The translations under genes and the position numbers were made by a program. This document shows, one piece after another, positions 16,281-23,611 of a DNA stretch of 64,000 bases. The stretch comes from Streptomyces violaceorubidus (GTDB lineage: Bacteria > Actinomycetota > Actinomycetes > Streptomycetales > Streptomycetaceae). The notes beneath the pieces were generated by a model that worked only from the letters and a program-made list of their open reading frames with translations, made no database searches and was not told where the DNA came from. The first letter of the stretch is position 1. Every line of letters begins with the position of its first letter. The DNA lies in contig NZ_JODM01000022.1 of NCBI RefSeq assembly GCF_000717995.1, forward strand, positions 69,455 to 133,454, given 5' to 3'.

Positions 16281-16988
16281 TCAGCGCAGCGCCGCCGGGT
16301 CGATGCCCAGCAGTCCGGTCAGCGCGTCCTCGCCCGCCGGTGTCACCTTCACCGCCCGCTCCGAGCCGATGCGCACGCACCAGCCCTCGTCCAGGGCGTG
16401 CCGGCACAGCGCCGCGCCCGCGACACCCGCGAGGTGGGGGCGGCGCTCGGTCCAGTCGAGGCAGGCCCGGGCCAGCGGTCTGCGCCCGGTACGCCGCAGG
16501 GGGATCCCGGTGGCGTCGAACCAGGTGAGCCCGGCGTCGGTGAGTGCGAAACCGGTGTCCTGGCGCAGCAGTCCGCGCACGGTGAGCGCGTCGGTGACCG
16601 CGATCCCGAGCCGTCCGGCGAGATGGTCGTAGCAGGTGCGGCCCGCGGCCATCGCCGACCCGGCGCTGGAGGCCCGCAGCGTGCGCGGACGTCGTGCCTG
16701 GGGCGCCACCTGCGCGGCCAGGTCCTCCACCAGCTGCGCGACCCGTTCGTCGGCGAGCCGCACGTACCGGTGCCGCCCCTGCCGCTCCTCGGCGAGCAGC
16801 CCGCCCGCGACGAGCTTGCCGAGGTGCTCGCTCAGCGTCGACGCGGCCACCCCCGCGTGCCGGGCGAGCTCACCGGCGGTCCACGCCCGCCCGTCGAGCA
16901 GTGCCAGCAGGCACGCGGCCCTGCTCTCGTCGGCGATCAGCCCGGCCAGTCGCGCCAGTCCGGGTGCGCCCGGGTCCTTCGAGGTCAT
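16281..16988 (-). CDS. ArsR-like winged-helix transcriptional regulator
   Basis: A 235-residue regulator. The N-terminal winged helix (about 25-95) has GRAWTAGELARHAGVAAST then LSEHLGKLVAGGLLAEERQGR, followed by a beta-hairpin wing RHRYVRL. The C-terminal half (YDHLAGRLGIAVTDAL... to GLTWFDATGIPL) is the extended domain seen in actinobacterial ArsR relatives rather than a metal-binding site; no CxC or CxxH metalloregulatory motif stands out. The ATG at 16988 is preferred over an upstream in-frame ATG at 17024. Likely controls the adjacent EamA permease and perhaps the divergent rsbQ-like gene. Confidence 0.85.
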   Translation of the reverse strand: MTSKDPGAPGLARLAGLIADESRAACLLALLDGRAWTAGELARHAGVAASTLSEHLGKLVAGGLLAEERQGRHRYVRLADERVAQLVEDLAAQVAPQARRPRTLRASSAGSAMAAGRTCYDHLAGRLGIAVTDALTVRGLLRQDTGFALTDAGLTWFDATGIPLRRTGRRPLARACLDWTERRPHLAGVAGAALCRHALDEGWCVRIGSERAVKVTPAGEDALTGLLGIDPAALR

Positions 16989-17133
16989 GCCCCCAGCATG
17001 CGTCACGGACGGTTCGGCGAGCACCGAAGCGTCCGGGCCGGGAAGGCGGGCACCAGGAAGGCGGAGGAAATAATGGTGTTTGTCTCTTTATTCTTACCTT
17101 GAGGGGCGAAAGCGTGTGCGAGCAGGAGGCGGC

Positions 17134-17964
17134 ATGGTGGAGGCGGAGGTACGGCACCGGAACAACGTGACGGTGACCGGCGACCCCGACGGGCCGGTGG
17201 TGGTGCTGGCCCACGGATTCGGCTGCGACCAGAACATGTGGCGTCTGGTGGTGCCCAGGCTGGCCGGGCGCTACAAGGTCGTCCTGTTCGACTACGTCGG
17301 TTCGGGCGGGTCCGACCTGTCGGCCTGGGCCCCGGAGCGGTACGCGTCGCTGGAGGGGTACGCGCAGGACGTGGTCGACGTTCTGCGGGCGCTGGACCTG
17401 CGGCGGGTGACGTTCGTCGGGCATTCGGTGAGCGCGATGGCCGGGGTCCTGGCCGCCCGCACCGCACCCGAGCGGATCGGATCCCTGGTCATGGTCACCC
17501 CCTCCCCGCGCTACATCGACGACGACGGGTACCGCGGCGGCTTCACGGCGGCCGACATCGAGGAACTGCTGGCGTCCCTGGACTCGAACTACCTCGGCTG
17601 GTCGTCCGCGATGGCCCCGGTGATCATGGGCAACCCCGACCGGCCGGAGCTGGGCCAGGAGCTGACCGACAGCTTCTGTGCGACCGACCCGGCGATGGCC
17701 CGGGTGTTCGCGCGCACCACGTTCCTCTCGGACAACCGTGAGGACCTGGACGGGGTGACGGTGCCCACGCTGGTCCTCGAATGCGCCGAGGACGCCATCG
17801 CTCCCCGGGGGGTGGGTTCGTTCGTGCGGTCGCGCGTCCCCGGGGCCCGGCTGGTCACACTGGACGCCACCGGGCACTGCCCCCAGCTCAGCGCTCCCGA
17901 GGCCACCGCCGACGCCGTACTCGACTTCCTGGACCGTGTCCATGGCTCCCGGCCGGACTCCTGA
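17134..17964 (+). CDS. rsbQ: RsbQ-like alpha/beta hydrolase (stress-signal sensor)
   Basis: A 276-residue protein of the RsbQ/KAI2/D14 subgroup. Hallmarks are HGFGCDQNMW (about 27-36) and SPRYIDDDGYRGGF (124-137). The catalytic triad is Ser98 (GHSVS), Asp220 and His248; B. subtilis RsbQ uses Ser96, Asp219 and His247. In Bacillus, RsbQ is the required positive partner of the PAS-phosphatase RsbP in energy-stress activation of sigmaB, and the same gene order occurs here: the phosphatase gene overlaps its 3' end. The ATG at 17134 has a strong AGGAGG site. The 145-bp upstream region contains an unusual AT-rich patch (17068-17100). The small-molecule ligand is unknown. Confidence 0.92.
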   Translation: MVEAEVRHRNNVTVTGDPDGPVVVLAHGFGCDQNMWRLVVPRLAGRYKVVLFDYVGSGGSDLSAWAPERYASLEGYAQDVVDVLRALDLRRVTFVGHSVSAMAGVLAARTAPERIGSLVMVTPSPRYIDDDGYRGGFTAADIEELLASLDSNYLGWSSAMAPVIMGNPDRPELGQELTDSFCATDPAMARVFARTTFLSDNREDLDGVTVPTLVLECAEDAIAPRGVGSFVRSRVPGARLVTLDATGHCPQLSAPEATADAVLDFLDRVHGSRPDS

Positions 17965-19336
17965 CCCCGCCCCCGGCGACGACCCGGGTGGACGAGTGCC
18001 CCCGTCCGGCGTGCCCGTCCCGGAGGACAGCGCCGAGGAACTCTACGACGCCGCGCCCTGCGGCTTCCTGTCCACGGCCATGGACGGCACCGTCACCAAG
18101 GTCAACGCCACGCTGCTGGACTGGCTCGGCCTCGAGCGGCGCGAGGTGGTGGGCCTGATGCGCTTCGCCGACCTGCTCACCGTCGGCGGGAAGCTCTACC
18201 ACGAGACCCACTTCGCCCCCCTGCTGAGCCTGCGGGGCGAGATCGGCGGCATCGCGCTGGAGATGCGGACGGCCACGGGCGGACGGCTGCCGGTGCTCGT
18301 CTCCGCCGCGGTCAAGAAGGACGCGGACGGCGAGCCGGTACTGATCCGCACCACGGTCTTCGACGCCTCCGACCGACGCGCCTACGAGGAGGAACTGCTG
18401 CGCCGCAGGAGGGCCGCCGACGAGGCCCGCGAGCTGGCCGAGGCGGCGCGGCGAGAGGCGGAGGCGGCGCGGCGGGAGGCGGAGGCGGCACGGCGGGGGG
18501 CGGAGGCGGCGCGGCGGGAGGCGGAGGCGGCGCGCTCCCGCTCCGAGGCGGACCGGGCCCGGCTGACCGACGCCCTCGTCGTGCTCCAGCAGGCCCTGCT
18601 GCCCGCCGAACTCCCCACCGTCCCGGGCCTGGACGTGGCCTCCTACTACTACACGGCCTCGCCCGACCGGCTCGGCGGCGACTTCTACGACCTGTTCGCC
18701 CTCGGCGCGGGGCGCTGGGCCTTCTTCCTCGGCGACGTGAGCGGCAAGGGCCCCAAGGCCGCCGCCGTCACGTCCCTCACCCGCTACACCCTGCGGGCGG
18801 CCGTCTTCCACGACTCCGACCCGGTCAGCGCCCTGGCCACGCTCAACGCCGTCCTCTACGACCGCTACGGCCTCAAGGCCGACCCCCGCCACTGCACCGC
18901 CGTCGTCGGCGTCGTCGAACCGGACGACGACCGCGGCCGCACGACGGTCCGCCTCGCCTCCGGCGGGCACCCGCCCGCGCTGGTGCTGCGGGCCGGTGCC
19001 CCGGTCGACGGTCCGGGGCGGGCCGACTACCTCACCACTCCCGGCGGCATGCTGGTCGGCGCGCTGCCCGACGCCGTCTTCACTCCCGCCACCGCCGTCC
19101 TCTACCCCGGCGACACCCTGCTGCTCTACACCGACGGCCTGACCGAGGCCCGCACGGACCCCGAGCGCACCACCCTCTACGGCGACGAACGGCTGCGGGA
19201 CTTCGCCGCCCGGCAGGCGTCCACGGCACCCGGGGACGTGATCGCCGCCGTGGCCGCCCTGCTGGAGAAGCTCGGCGACGGTGTCGACGACGACACCGCC
19301 CTGCTCGCCCTGGGGGCCCCTAGCCGTCCCGACTGA
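17942..19336 (+). CDS. rsbP: RsbP-like PAS-coiled coil-PPM/SpoIIE phosphatase
   Basis: A 464-residue cytosolic regulator: PAS domain at about 35-145 (APCGFLSTAMDGTVTKVNA), a charged coiled coil at about 155-205 and a SpoIIE/RsbU-type serine phosphatase at about 215-460. Metal-binding motifs are GGDFYDLF, GDVSGKGP, LYTDGLTEAR and DDDTALLAL. In B. subtilis, RsbQ-RsbP dephosphorylates an STAS antagonist to free sigmaB; here no STAS, anti-sigma or sigma gene is adjacent, so the target is encoded elsewhere. The start is uncertain: ATG 17942 (or GTG 17936) overlaps rsbQ; GTG 17996, with GGTGGA upstream, is an alternative. The linker is built of exact heptad repeats. The gene overlaps the convergent tetR by 17 bp. 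Confidence 0.9.
   Translation: MAPGRTPDPAPGDDPGGRVPPSGVPVPEDSAEELYDAAPCGFLSTAMDGTVTKVNATLLDWLGLERREVVGLMRFADLLTVGGKLYHETHFAPLLSLRGEIGGIALEMRTATGGRLPVLVSAAVKKDADGEPVLIRTTVFDASDRRAYEEELLRRRRAADEARELAEAARREAEAARREAEAARRGAEAARREAEAARSRSEADRARLTDALVVLQQALLPAELPTVPGLDVASYYYTASPDRLGGDFYDLFALGAGRWAFFLGDVSGKGPKAAAVTSLTRYTLRAAVFHDSDPVSALATLNAVLYDRYGLKADPRHCTAVVGVVEPDDDRGRTTVRLASGGHPPALVLRAGAPVDGPGRADYLTTPGGMLVGALPDAVFTPATAVLYPGDTLLLYTDGLTEARTDPERTTLYGDERLRDFAARQASTAPGDVIAAVAALLEKLGDGVDDDTALLALGAPSRPD
18440..18538 (+). repeat. 21-bp in-frame minisatellite encoding coiled-coil heptads
   Basis: Four tandem 21-bp units (18440-18460, 18461-18481, 18482-18502, 18503-18523) plus a partial fifth encode EAARREA, EAARREA, EAARRGA, EAARREA and EAARS. 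The unit is exactly one heptad, so copy-number change would lengthen the linker helix while keeping coiled-coil register. Confidence 0.92.
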
Positions 19337-19970
19337 GCCGCTCGTACTGCTGCGCGAGCCCGTCCAGCAGCGCCGTCAGGCCGGTGTCGAAGGCGCGCTC
19401 GTCGATCTTCTCCTGCTGCTCCGCCAGGAGGTGGGCCTGCTGGAGGTGCGGGTAGTCCGCGGGATCGTAGGCACCCGCGTCGTCCACGAAGCCGCCGGCG
19501 AAGGAGCCGAGCGCCGAGCCCATGATGAAGTAGCGCATCAGCGCGCCGATGGACGTGGCCTGCGCCGGGGGCCAGCCCGCCCGGACCATCGCGCCGTAGA
19601 CGGCGTCCGCGAGGTGCAGCGCGGCCGGGCGGCGGCCCGGGCCGTGGGCCAGCACCGGGACGATGTTGGGGTGCTCGCGCAGCGCCGTCCGGTACGAGAC
19701 CGCCCAGTCGTGCAGCGCGGTCCGCCACTCCCGGCCGTCCTCGAACATCGACAGGTCGACCCGCGCGCTCACCGAGTCGGCGACGGCCTCCAGGATCTCG
19801 TCCTTGGTGCGGAAGTGGTTGTAGAGCGAGGGCCCGCTGACGCCCAGTTCCGCGGCCAGCCGGCGGGTGGAGACGGCCGCGAGACCCTCCGTGTCCACCA
19901 GAGCGCGGGCCGTCTCGACGATCCGGTCGGTGCTGAGCAGGGGCTTGCGCGGTCGGGCCATGGCGCACAT
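19320..19970 (-). CDS. TetR-family regulator
   Basis: A 216-residue repressor. The helix-turn-helix is at about 15-60 (IVETARALVDTEGLAAVSTRR, then LAAELGVSGPSLYNHFRTKDE), followed by an all-helical effector domain. It is divergent from an acyl-CoA dehydrogenase gene; the 94-bp spacer holds a 19-bp palindrome whose sequence recurs upstream of the aldehyde dehydrogenase at 12245. It therefore probably autoregulates and controls both loci, with an acyl-CoA or aldehyde-derived effector as a guess. Confidence 0.9.
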   Translation of the reverse strand: MCAMARPRKPLLSTDRIVETARALVDTEGLAAVSTRRLAAELGVSGPSLYNHFRTKDEILEAVADSVSARVDLSMFEDGREWRTALHDWAVSYRTALREHPNIVPVLAHGPGRRPAALHLADAVYGAMVRAGWPPAQATSIGALMRYFIMGSALGSFAGGFVDDAGAYDPADYPHLQQAHLLAEQQEKIDERAFDTGLTALLDGLAQQYERLSRDG

Positions 19971-19987
19971 AGTAGGGCTGCGGCTTT

Positions 19988-20006
19988 AAACTAGCAGTGC
20001 TAATTT
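19988..20006. promoter_or_regulatory. 19-bp TetR operator candidate in the tetR/acyl-CoA dehydrogenase spacer
   Basis: AAACTAGCAGTGCTAATTT is an imperfect palindrome with arms AAACTAGC and GCTAATTT around AGT. It lies 17 bp from the tetR start and 58 bp from the divergent dehydrogenase start, the standard layout for a shared operator. It matches the site at 12245-12263. Confidence 0.7.
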
Positions 20007-20064
20007 ATGGCTCGGGCCCCGGTGGTCCGCCGTTCAAGGTCCGTCTTCTGTGGGGTGACTCGGC

Positions 20065-21216
20065 ATGAATCTGGAGCTCAGCGAGGAGCAGGGCGCCGTA
20101 CGGCAGCTCGCCCGGGAGTTCGTGGCGCGCGAGATCGCCCCGCACGTGGTCGCCTGGGACCGCGCGGAGGAGGTGGACAGGTCGATCGTGAAGAAGCTCG
20201 GCGAGGTCGGCTTCCTCGGGCTCACGATCGACGAGGAGTACGGCGGGTCCGGCGGCGACCACCTCGCGTACTGCCTGGTCACGGAGGAGCTGGGGCGCGG
20301 CGACAGCTCCGTGCGCGGGATCGTCTCCGTCTCCCTCGGCCTGGTCGCCAAGACGATCGCCGCCTGGGGGGACGAGGAGCAGAAGCGGCGCTGGCTGCCG
20401 GGGCTCACCTCCGGCGCGTACATCGGCTGCTTCGGCCTCACCGAGCCGGGCACGGGATCCGACGCGGGCCACCTCTCCACCCGCGCGGTGCGCGACGGCG
20501 ACGACTTCGTGATCAACGGCACCAAGATGTTCATCACCAACGGCACCTGGGCCGATGTCGTCCTGCTCTTCGCCCGCTCCACCGACGCCCCGGGCCACCA
20601 GGGCGTCTCCGCCTTCCTCGTCCCCACCGACACCCCAGGACTGACCCGCCGCACCATCCACGGCAAGCTGGGGCTGCGCGGCCAGGCCACGGCCGAACTG
20701 GTCCTGGAGGACGTCCGCGTCCCCGCCTCCGCCATGCTCGCTCCCGAGGGCAAGGGCTTCTCGGTGGCCATGTCGGCCCTCGCCAAGGGGCGGATGTCGG
20801 TCGCGGCCGGCTGCGTGGGCATAGCCCAGGCCGCGCTGGACGCGGCCGTGAGGTACGCGGGGGAGCGGGAGCAGTTCGGGAAGACCATCGCCCACCACCA
20901 GCTGGTGCAGGAGCTGATCAGCGACATCGCCCTCGACGTGGACGCGGCCCGGCTGCTGACCTGGCGGGTCGCCGACCTGATCGACCGCGGGCAGCCCTTC
21001 ACCGTCGAGTCCTCCAAGGCCAAGCTCTTCGCCTCGGAGGCCGCCGTGCGCGCCGCCAACAACGCCCTCCAGGTCTTCGGCGGCTACGGCTACATCGACG
21101 AGTACCCGGCCGGCAAGCTGCTGCGCGACGCCCGCGTGATGACCCTCTACGAGGGCACCAGCCAGATCCAGAAGCTGGTCATCGGGCGCGCGCTGACGGG
21201 CGTGTCGGCCTTCTGA
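20065..21216 (+). CDS. Acyl-CoA dehydrogenase
   Basis: A 383-residue FAD-dependent enzyme that introduces the 2,3 double bond into an acyl-CoA. Family signatures: CFGLTEPGTGSDAG (about 124-137), the KMFITNG strand, GGYGYIDEYP and the catalytic-base region LYEGTSQIQ near residue 370, where the Glu is the expected base. Length is normal for short/medium-chain or branched-chain enzymes. It is divergent from a TetR gene and likely repressed by it. Chain-length preference cannot be read directly; short/branched substrates are my leaning. Confidence 0.94.
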   Translation: MNLELSEEQGAVRQLAREFVAREIAPHVVAWDRAEEVDRSIVKKLGEVGFLGLTIDEEYGGSGGDHLAYCLVTEELGRGDSSVRGIVSVSLGLVAKTIAAWGDEEQKRRWLPGLTSGAYIGCFGLTEPGTGSDAGHLSTRAVRDGDDFVINGTKMFITNGTWADVVLLFARSTDAPGHQGVSAFLVPTDTPGLTRRTIHGKLGLRGQATAELVLEDVRVPASAMLAPEGKGFSVAMSALAKGRMSVAAGCVGIAQAALDAAVRYAGEREQFGKTIAHHQLVQELISDIALDVDAARLLTWRVADLIDRGQPFTVESSKAKLFASEAAVRAANNALQVFGGYGYIDEYPAGKLLRDARVMTLYEGTSQIQKLVIGRALTGVSAF

Positions 21217-21291
21217 GTGCCGGGCTTTGAGTAGCCGGACTGAGTACGACGGCGGATGCGGCCCCGGCCGCGTCCGCCGACCCTTGTCCCC

Positions 21292-21606
21292 ATGAGTGAC
21301 ACACCCGTCAAGCAGCAGAACACGGCGGCCTTCTACGGGCAGGCCGTCGCCTCGTTCTCGGTGGCCATGGCCGCCACCGCCATCGGCATCTACCAGTTGC
21401 AGGCCGACGCCTGGGTACGGGCCTTCCTCGCGATCGCCGTCCTGTACCTCGTCACCTCGGCCTTCACGCTGGCCAAGATCATCCGGGACCGCCAGGAGGT
21501 CGGCCAGATCGTGAGCCGGGTCGACCAGGCGCGGCTCGACAAGATCCTCGTCGAGCACGACCCCTTCCTGAAGCCCGGTGGCGCCCCCGCCGGACAGCGC
21601 CCCTAA
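21292..21606 (+). CDS. YiaA/YiaB two-helix membrane protein
   Basis: A 104-residue protein with two transmembrane helices (FYGQAVASFSVAMAATAIGIYQL and WVRAFLAIAVLYLVTSAFTLAKIIRDRQE), which is the yiaA/B domain plan. The C-terminal 35 residues are soluble. The ATG at 21292 is preferred over an upstream in-frame ATG at 21256 that would add a Pro/Arg run. It stands alone, 75 bp after the dehydrogenase. Function of the family is unknown. Confidence 0.82.
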   Translation: MSDTPVKQQNTAAFYGQAVASFSVAMAATAIGIYQLQADAWVRAFLAIAVLYLVTSAFTLAKIIRDRQEVGQIVSRVDQARLDKILVEHDPFLKPGGAPAGQRP

Positions 21607-21619
21607 GCGACCGCTCAGC
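21604..21619. promoter_or_regulatory. TetR operator candidate upstream of the tetR gene at 21667
   Basis: CTAAGCGACCGCTCAG matches the perfect 6-4-6 palindrome found upstream of the maoC gene (22807-22822) except for two bases. It sits about 48 bp before the tetR start, so autoregulation is likely. Confidence 0.55.
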
Positions 21620-21666
21620 TTCGGCGGTATGGTGGTGCTCCTGTCACCGAGAGGGGCGAACCAGCG

Positions 21667-22308
21667 ATGAGTACGGCGGCCGAGACGACGGGCGGCGACA
21701 TCGAGCCGTGGGAAGAGGTCACGCCTGACGCGGCCCGGCGGCTTCTGGTCGCCGCCGTGGAGGCGTTCGCCGAACGCGGGTACCACGCGACCACGACCCG
21801 CGACATCGCCGGGCGGGCCGGCATGAGCCCGGCCGCGCTCTACATCCACTACAAGACGAAGGAAGAGCTGCTCCACCGCATCAGCCGCATCGGTCACACC
21901 CGGGCGGTGGCCATCCTGCGCTCCGCGGCCCAGGGCGAGGGCGGCGCGACCGAGCGGCTCGCCGACGCCGTGAGCTCCTTCGTCCGCTGGCACGCCGGAC
22001 GGCGCACGACCGCGCGGGTCGTGCAGTACGAGTTGGACGCGCTCGGTCCCGAGGCCCGGGAGGAGATCCTCACCCTCCGCCGGCAGTGCGACGCCGCGGT
22101 GCGCGGCATCATCGACGACGGCGTGGCGACGGGCGAGTTCGACGTGCCGGACGTCAAGGGCACCACGCTCGCCGTGCTGTCGCTCTGCATCGACGTGGCC
22201 CGCTGGTTCAACGTGAACGGCCCCCGCACACCCGACGAGGTCGGCGCGCTCTACGCCGACCTCGTGCTCAGGATGGTGGGAGCCCGGGGCCGCTCCGACG
22301 CCTCCTAG
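21667..22308 (+). CDS. TetR-family regulator
   Basis: A 213-residue repressor. The helix-turn-helix is at about 22-67 (LLVAAVEAFAERGYHATTTRD, then IAGRAGMSPAALYIHYKTKEE), followed by a long helical domain. It overlaps the end of the convergent maoC gene by 4 bp. Matching CTAAGC...GCTTAG sites lie upstream of both genes, giving a simple two-target regulon of itself and the hydratase. A GAGAGGGG ribosome site precedes the ATG. Confidence 0.92.
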   Translation: MSTAAETTGGDIEPWEEVTPDAARRLLVAAVEAFAERGYHATTTRDIAGRAGMSPAALYIHYKTKEELLHRISRIGHTRAVAILRSAAQGEGGATERLADAVSSFVRWHAGRRTTARVVQYELDALGPEAREEILTLRRQCDAAVRGIIDDGVATGEFDVPDVKGTTLAVLSLCIDVARWFNVNGPRTPDEVGALYADLVLRMVGARGRSDAS

Positions 22309-22766
22309 ACGTAGTAGCGCGAGACGGACTCGGCGACGCACACCGGCTTGTCGCCGCCCTCGCGCTCCACGGTGAAGGCGACGCTCACCTGGATGCCGCC
22401 CTTGACGTCCTCGACCCCCGTGATCGTCGCCGTGGCGCGCAGGCGCGAGCCGACCGGGACGGGGGAGGGGAAACGGACCTTGTTGGTGCCGTAGTTGACG
22501 CCCATCTTCACGCCCTCGACCCTGATCAGCTGCGGCCCGAAGAGGGGGAGGAGCGACAGGGTCAGGTAGCCGTGGGCGATGGTGGTGCCGAACGGCCCGG
22601 CGGCGGCCCGCTCAGGGTCCACGTGGATCCACTGGTGGTCCCCGGTCGCCTCCGCGAACAGGTCGATCCGCTTCTGGTCGACCTCCAGCCAGTCGGTGTG
22701 TCCCAACTGCTCGCCCACCGCCGCCTTCACCTCGTCGGCGGACGCGAAGATCCTCGGCTCTGCCAT
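22305..22766 (-). CDS. MaoC-family (R)-specific enoyl-CoA hydratase
   Basis: A 153-residue single hotdog-fold hydratase. The active-site Asp/His motif is in FAEATGDHQWIHVD (about residues 36-49; Asp43 and His48 fit the family spacing). The GPFGTTIAHGYLTLSLLP overhang segment is typical of actinobacterial MaoC proteins. It hydrates a trans-2-enoyl-CoA in beta-oxidation or polyhydroxyalkanoate-type metabolism. A perfect TetR-type palindrome lies 41 bp upstream. Confidence 0.9.
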   Translation of the reverse strand: MAEPRIFASADEVKAAVGEQLGHTDWLEVDQKRIDLFAEATGDHQWIHVDPERAAAGPFGTTIAHGYLTLSLLPLFGPQLIRVEGVKMGVNYGTNKVRFPSPVPVGSRLRATATITGVEDVKGGIQVSVAFTVEREGGDKPVCVAESVSRYYV

Positions 22767-22806
22767 GTTCCGGCCTCTCTGCTCGCTCGACCTGTGCGCT
22801 CGACTC

Positions 22807-22822
22807 TAAGCGACTGCTTAGT
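22807..22822. promoter_or_regulatory. Perfect palindromic TetR operator upstream of maoC
   Basis: CTAAGCGACTGCTTAG has perfect 6-bp arms (CTAAGC/GCTTAG) around GACT. It lies about 41 bp upstream of the leftward maoC start and 75 bp before soxR. The related copy at 21604 precedes the tetR gene. Confidence 0.65.
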
Positions 22823-22888
22823 ATGGTCGCCCGCGGAGTCCCTGTCAACGGACGTGACCCGTCCGTGCGGGTGAGCGGGTCGGTAGGG

Positions 22889-22906
22889 TCTGAGGAGTGC
22901 CTCAGA
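22889..22906 (+). repeat. Perfect inverted repeat enclosing the soxR start codon
   Basis: Arms TCTGAGG (22889-22895) and CCTCAGA (22900-22906) are separated by AGTG, whose last three bases are the GTG start. In mRNA this would fold over the start codon and bury the TGAGG that could act as ribosome site. It is not a SoxR box, which has the arms in the opposite order. Confidence 0.7.
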
Positions 22907-23424
22907 TTCCCGAGAAGATCCAAGAGCTCACGGTCGGCCAGCTCGCCGCGCGCAGCGGCGCCGCCGTCTCCGCCCTGCACTTCTACGAGTCGAAGGGCCT
23001 GATCAGCAGTCGCCGGACCTCGGGCAACCAGCGCCGCTTCAGTCGTGACGCGCTGCGCCGGGTCGCCTTCGTCCGGGCCGCGCAGCGGGTCGGCATCCCG
23101 CTGGCCACGATCCGCGAGGCGCTCGCCGAACTGCCGGAGGAGCGCACACCCACGGAGGAGGACTGGGCCCGGCTCTCCCGGTCCTGGCGTTCCGAACTGG
23201 ACGAGCGGATCAAACAGCTCAACCGGCTGCGCGACCACCTCACCGACTGCATCGGCTGCGGCTGCCTGTCCCTGGAGACCTGCGTCCTGTCCAACCCAGA
23301 CGACGCCTTCGGCGAACGCCGTTCCGGCTCGCGCCTGCTCGTGGAGCGCCGCGGCCCCGCCACCAACGGCGCGCAGCCGAGCCGCGCCGATGGTGGCGGG
23401 GAAGCGCCGTGCTGCGACGAATGA
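22897..23424 (+). CDS. soxR: Redox-sensing regulator SoxR
   Basis: A 175-residue MerR-family activator. The helix-turn-helix begins at about residue 10 ([21 protein letters not shown]) and is followed by a dimer helix. The [2Fe-2S] ligands are the four Cys of [12 protein letters not shown] (Cys-x2-Cys-x-Cys-x5-Cys). A Streptomyces-type C-terminal extension of about 40 residues follows, ending in CC. In S. coelicolor, SoxR responds to the redox-active antibiotic actinorhodin and controls a small exporter/reductase regulon that is not encoded adjacent to it; none of those targets is here. The GTG start is enclosed in a perfect hairpin. Confidence 0.95.
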   Translation: MPQIPEKIQELTVGQLAARSGAAVSALHFYESKGLISSRRTSGNQRRFSRDALRRVAFVRAAQRVGIPLATIREALAELPEERTPTEEDWARLSRSWRSELDERIKQLNRLRDHLTDCIGCGCLSLETCVLSNPDDAFGERRSGSRLLVERRGPATNGAQPSRADGGGEAPCCDE

Positions 23425-23611
23425 CGCTCCGGTGACCCGGACCCGGTCGCCAGGGCTCGTCCCGGTGCGCCGAGGGAGCCGATCCGGGTCGCCCGGCCCG
23501 CCCGGCCGTGGGCAACACCGGCCGGGGCCGCCGTTTTCGCCGTGCAGCGGGGCCGGTCGGTGCCGCCGTGCCGCGGCGAATGAGGGTCCGGCGATACGGG
23601 CCGCCCGGTCG

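Noticed and set aside
14034..17102. A 1022-codon plus-strand open frame
   Set aside because: It runs out of frame through the alcohol dehydrogenase, the repeat-rich spacer and antisense to the permease and regulator; composition is Arg/Pro/His low complexity.
18440..18538. CRISPR-like array
   Set aside because: Units are directly adjacent with no spacers, are 21 bp, and lie in frame in rsbP.
22889..22906. SoxR box for autoregulation of soxR
   Set aside because: SoxR boxes have CCTCA outward and TGAGG at the far end; here the order is reversed (TGAGG then CCTCA), so it is a hairpin, not a SoxR site.
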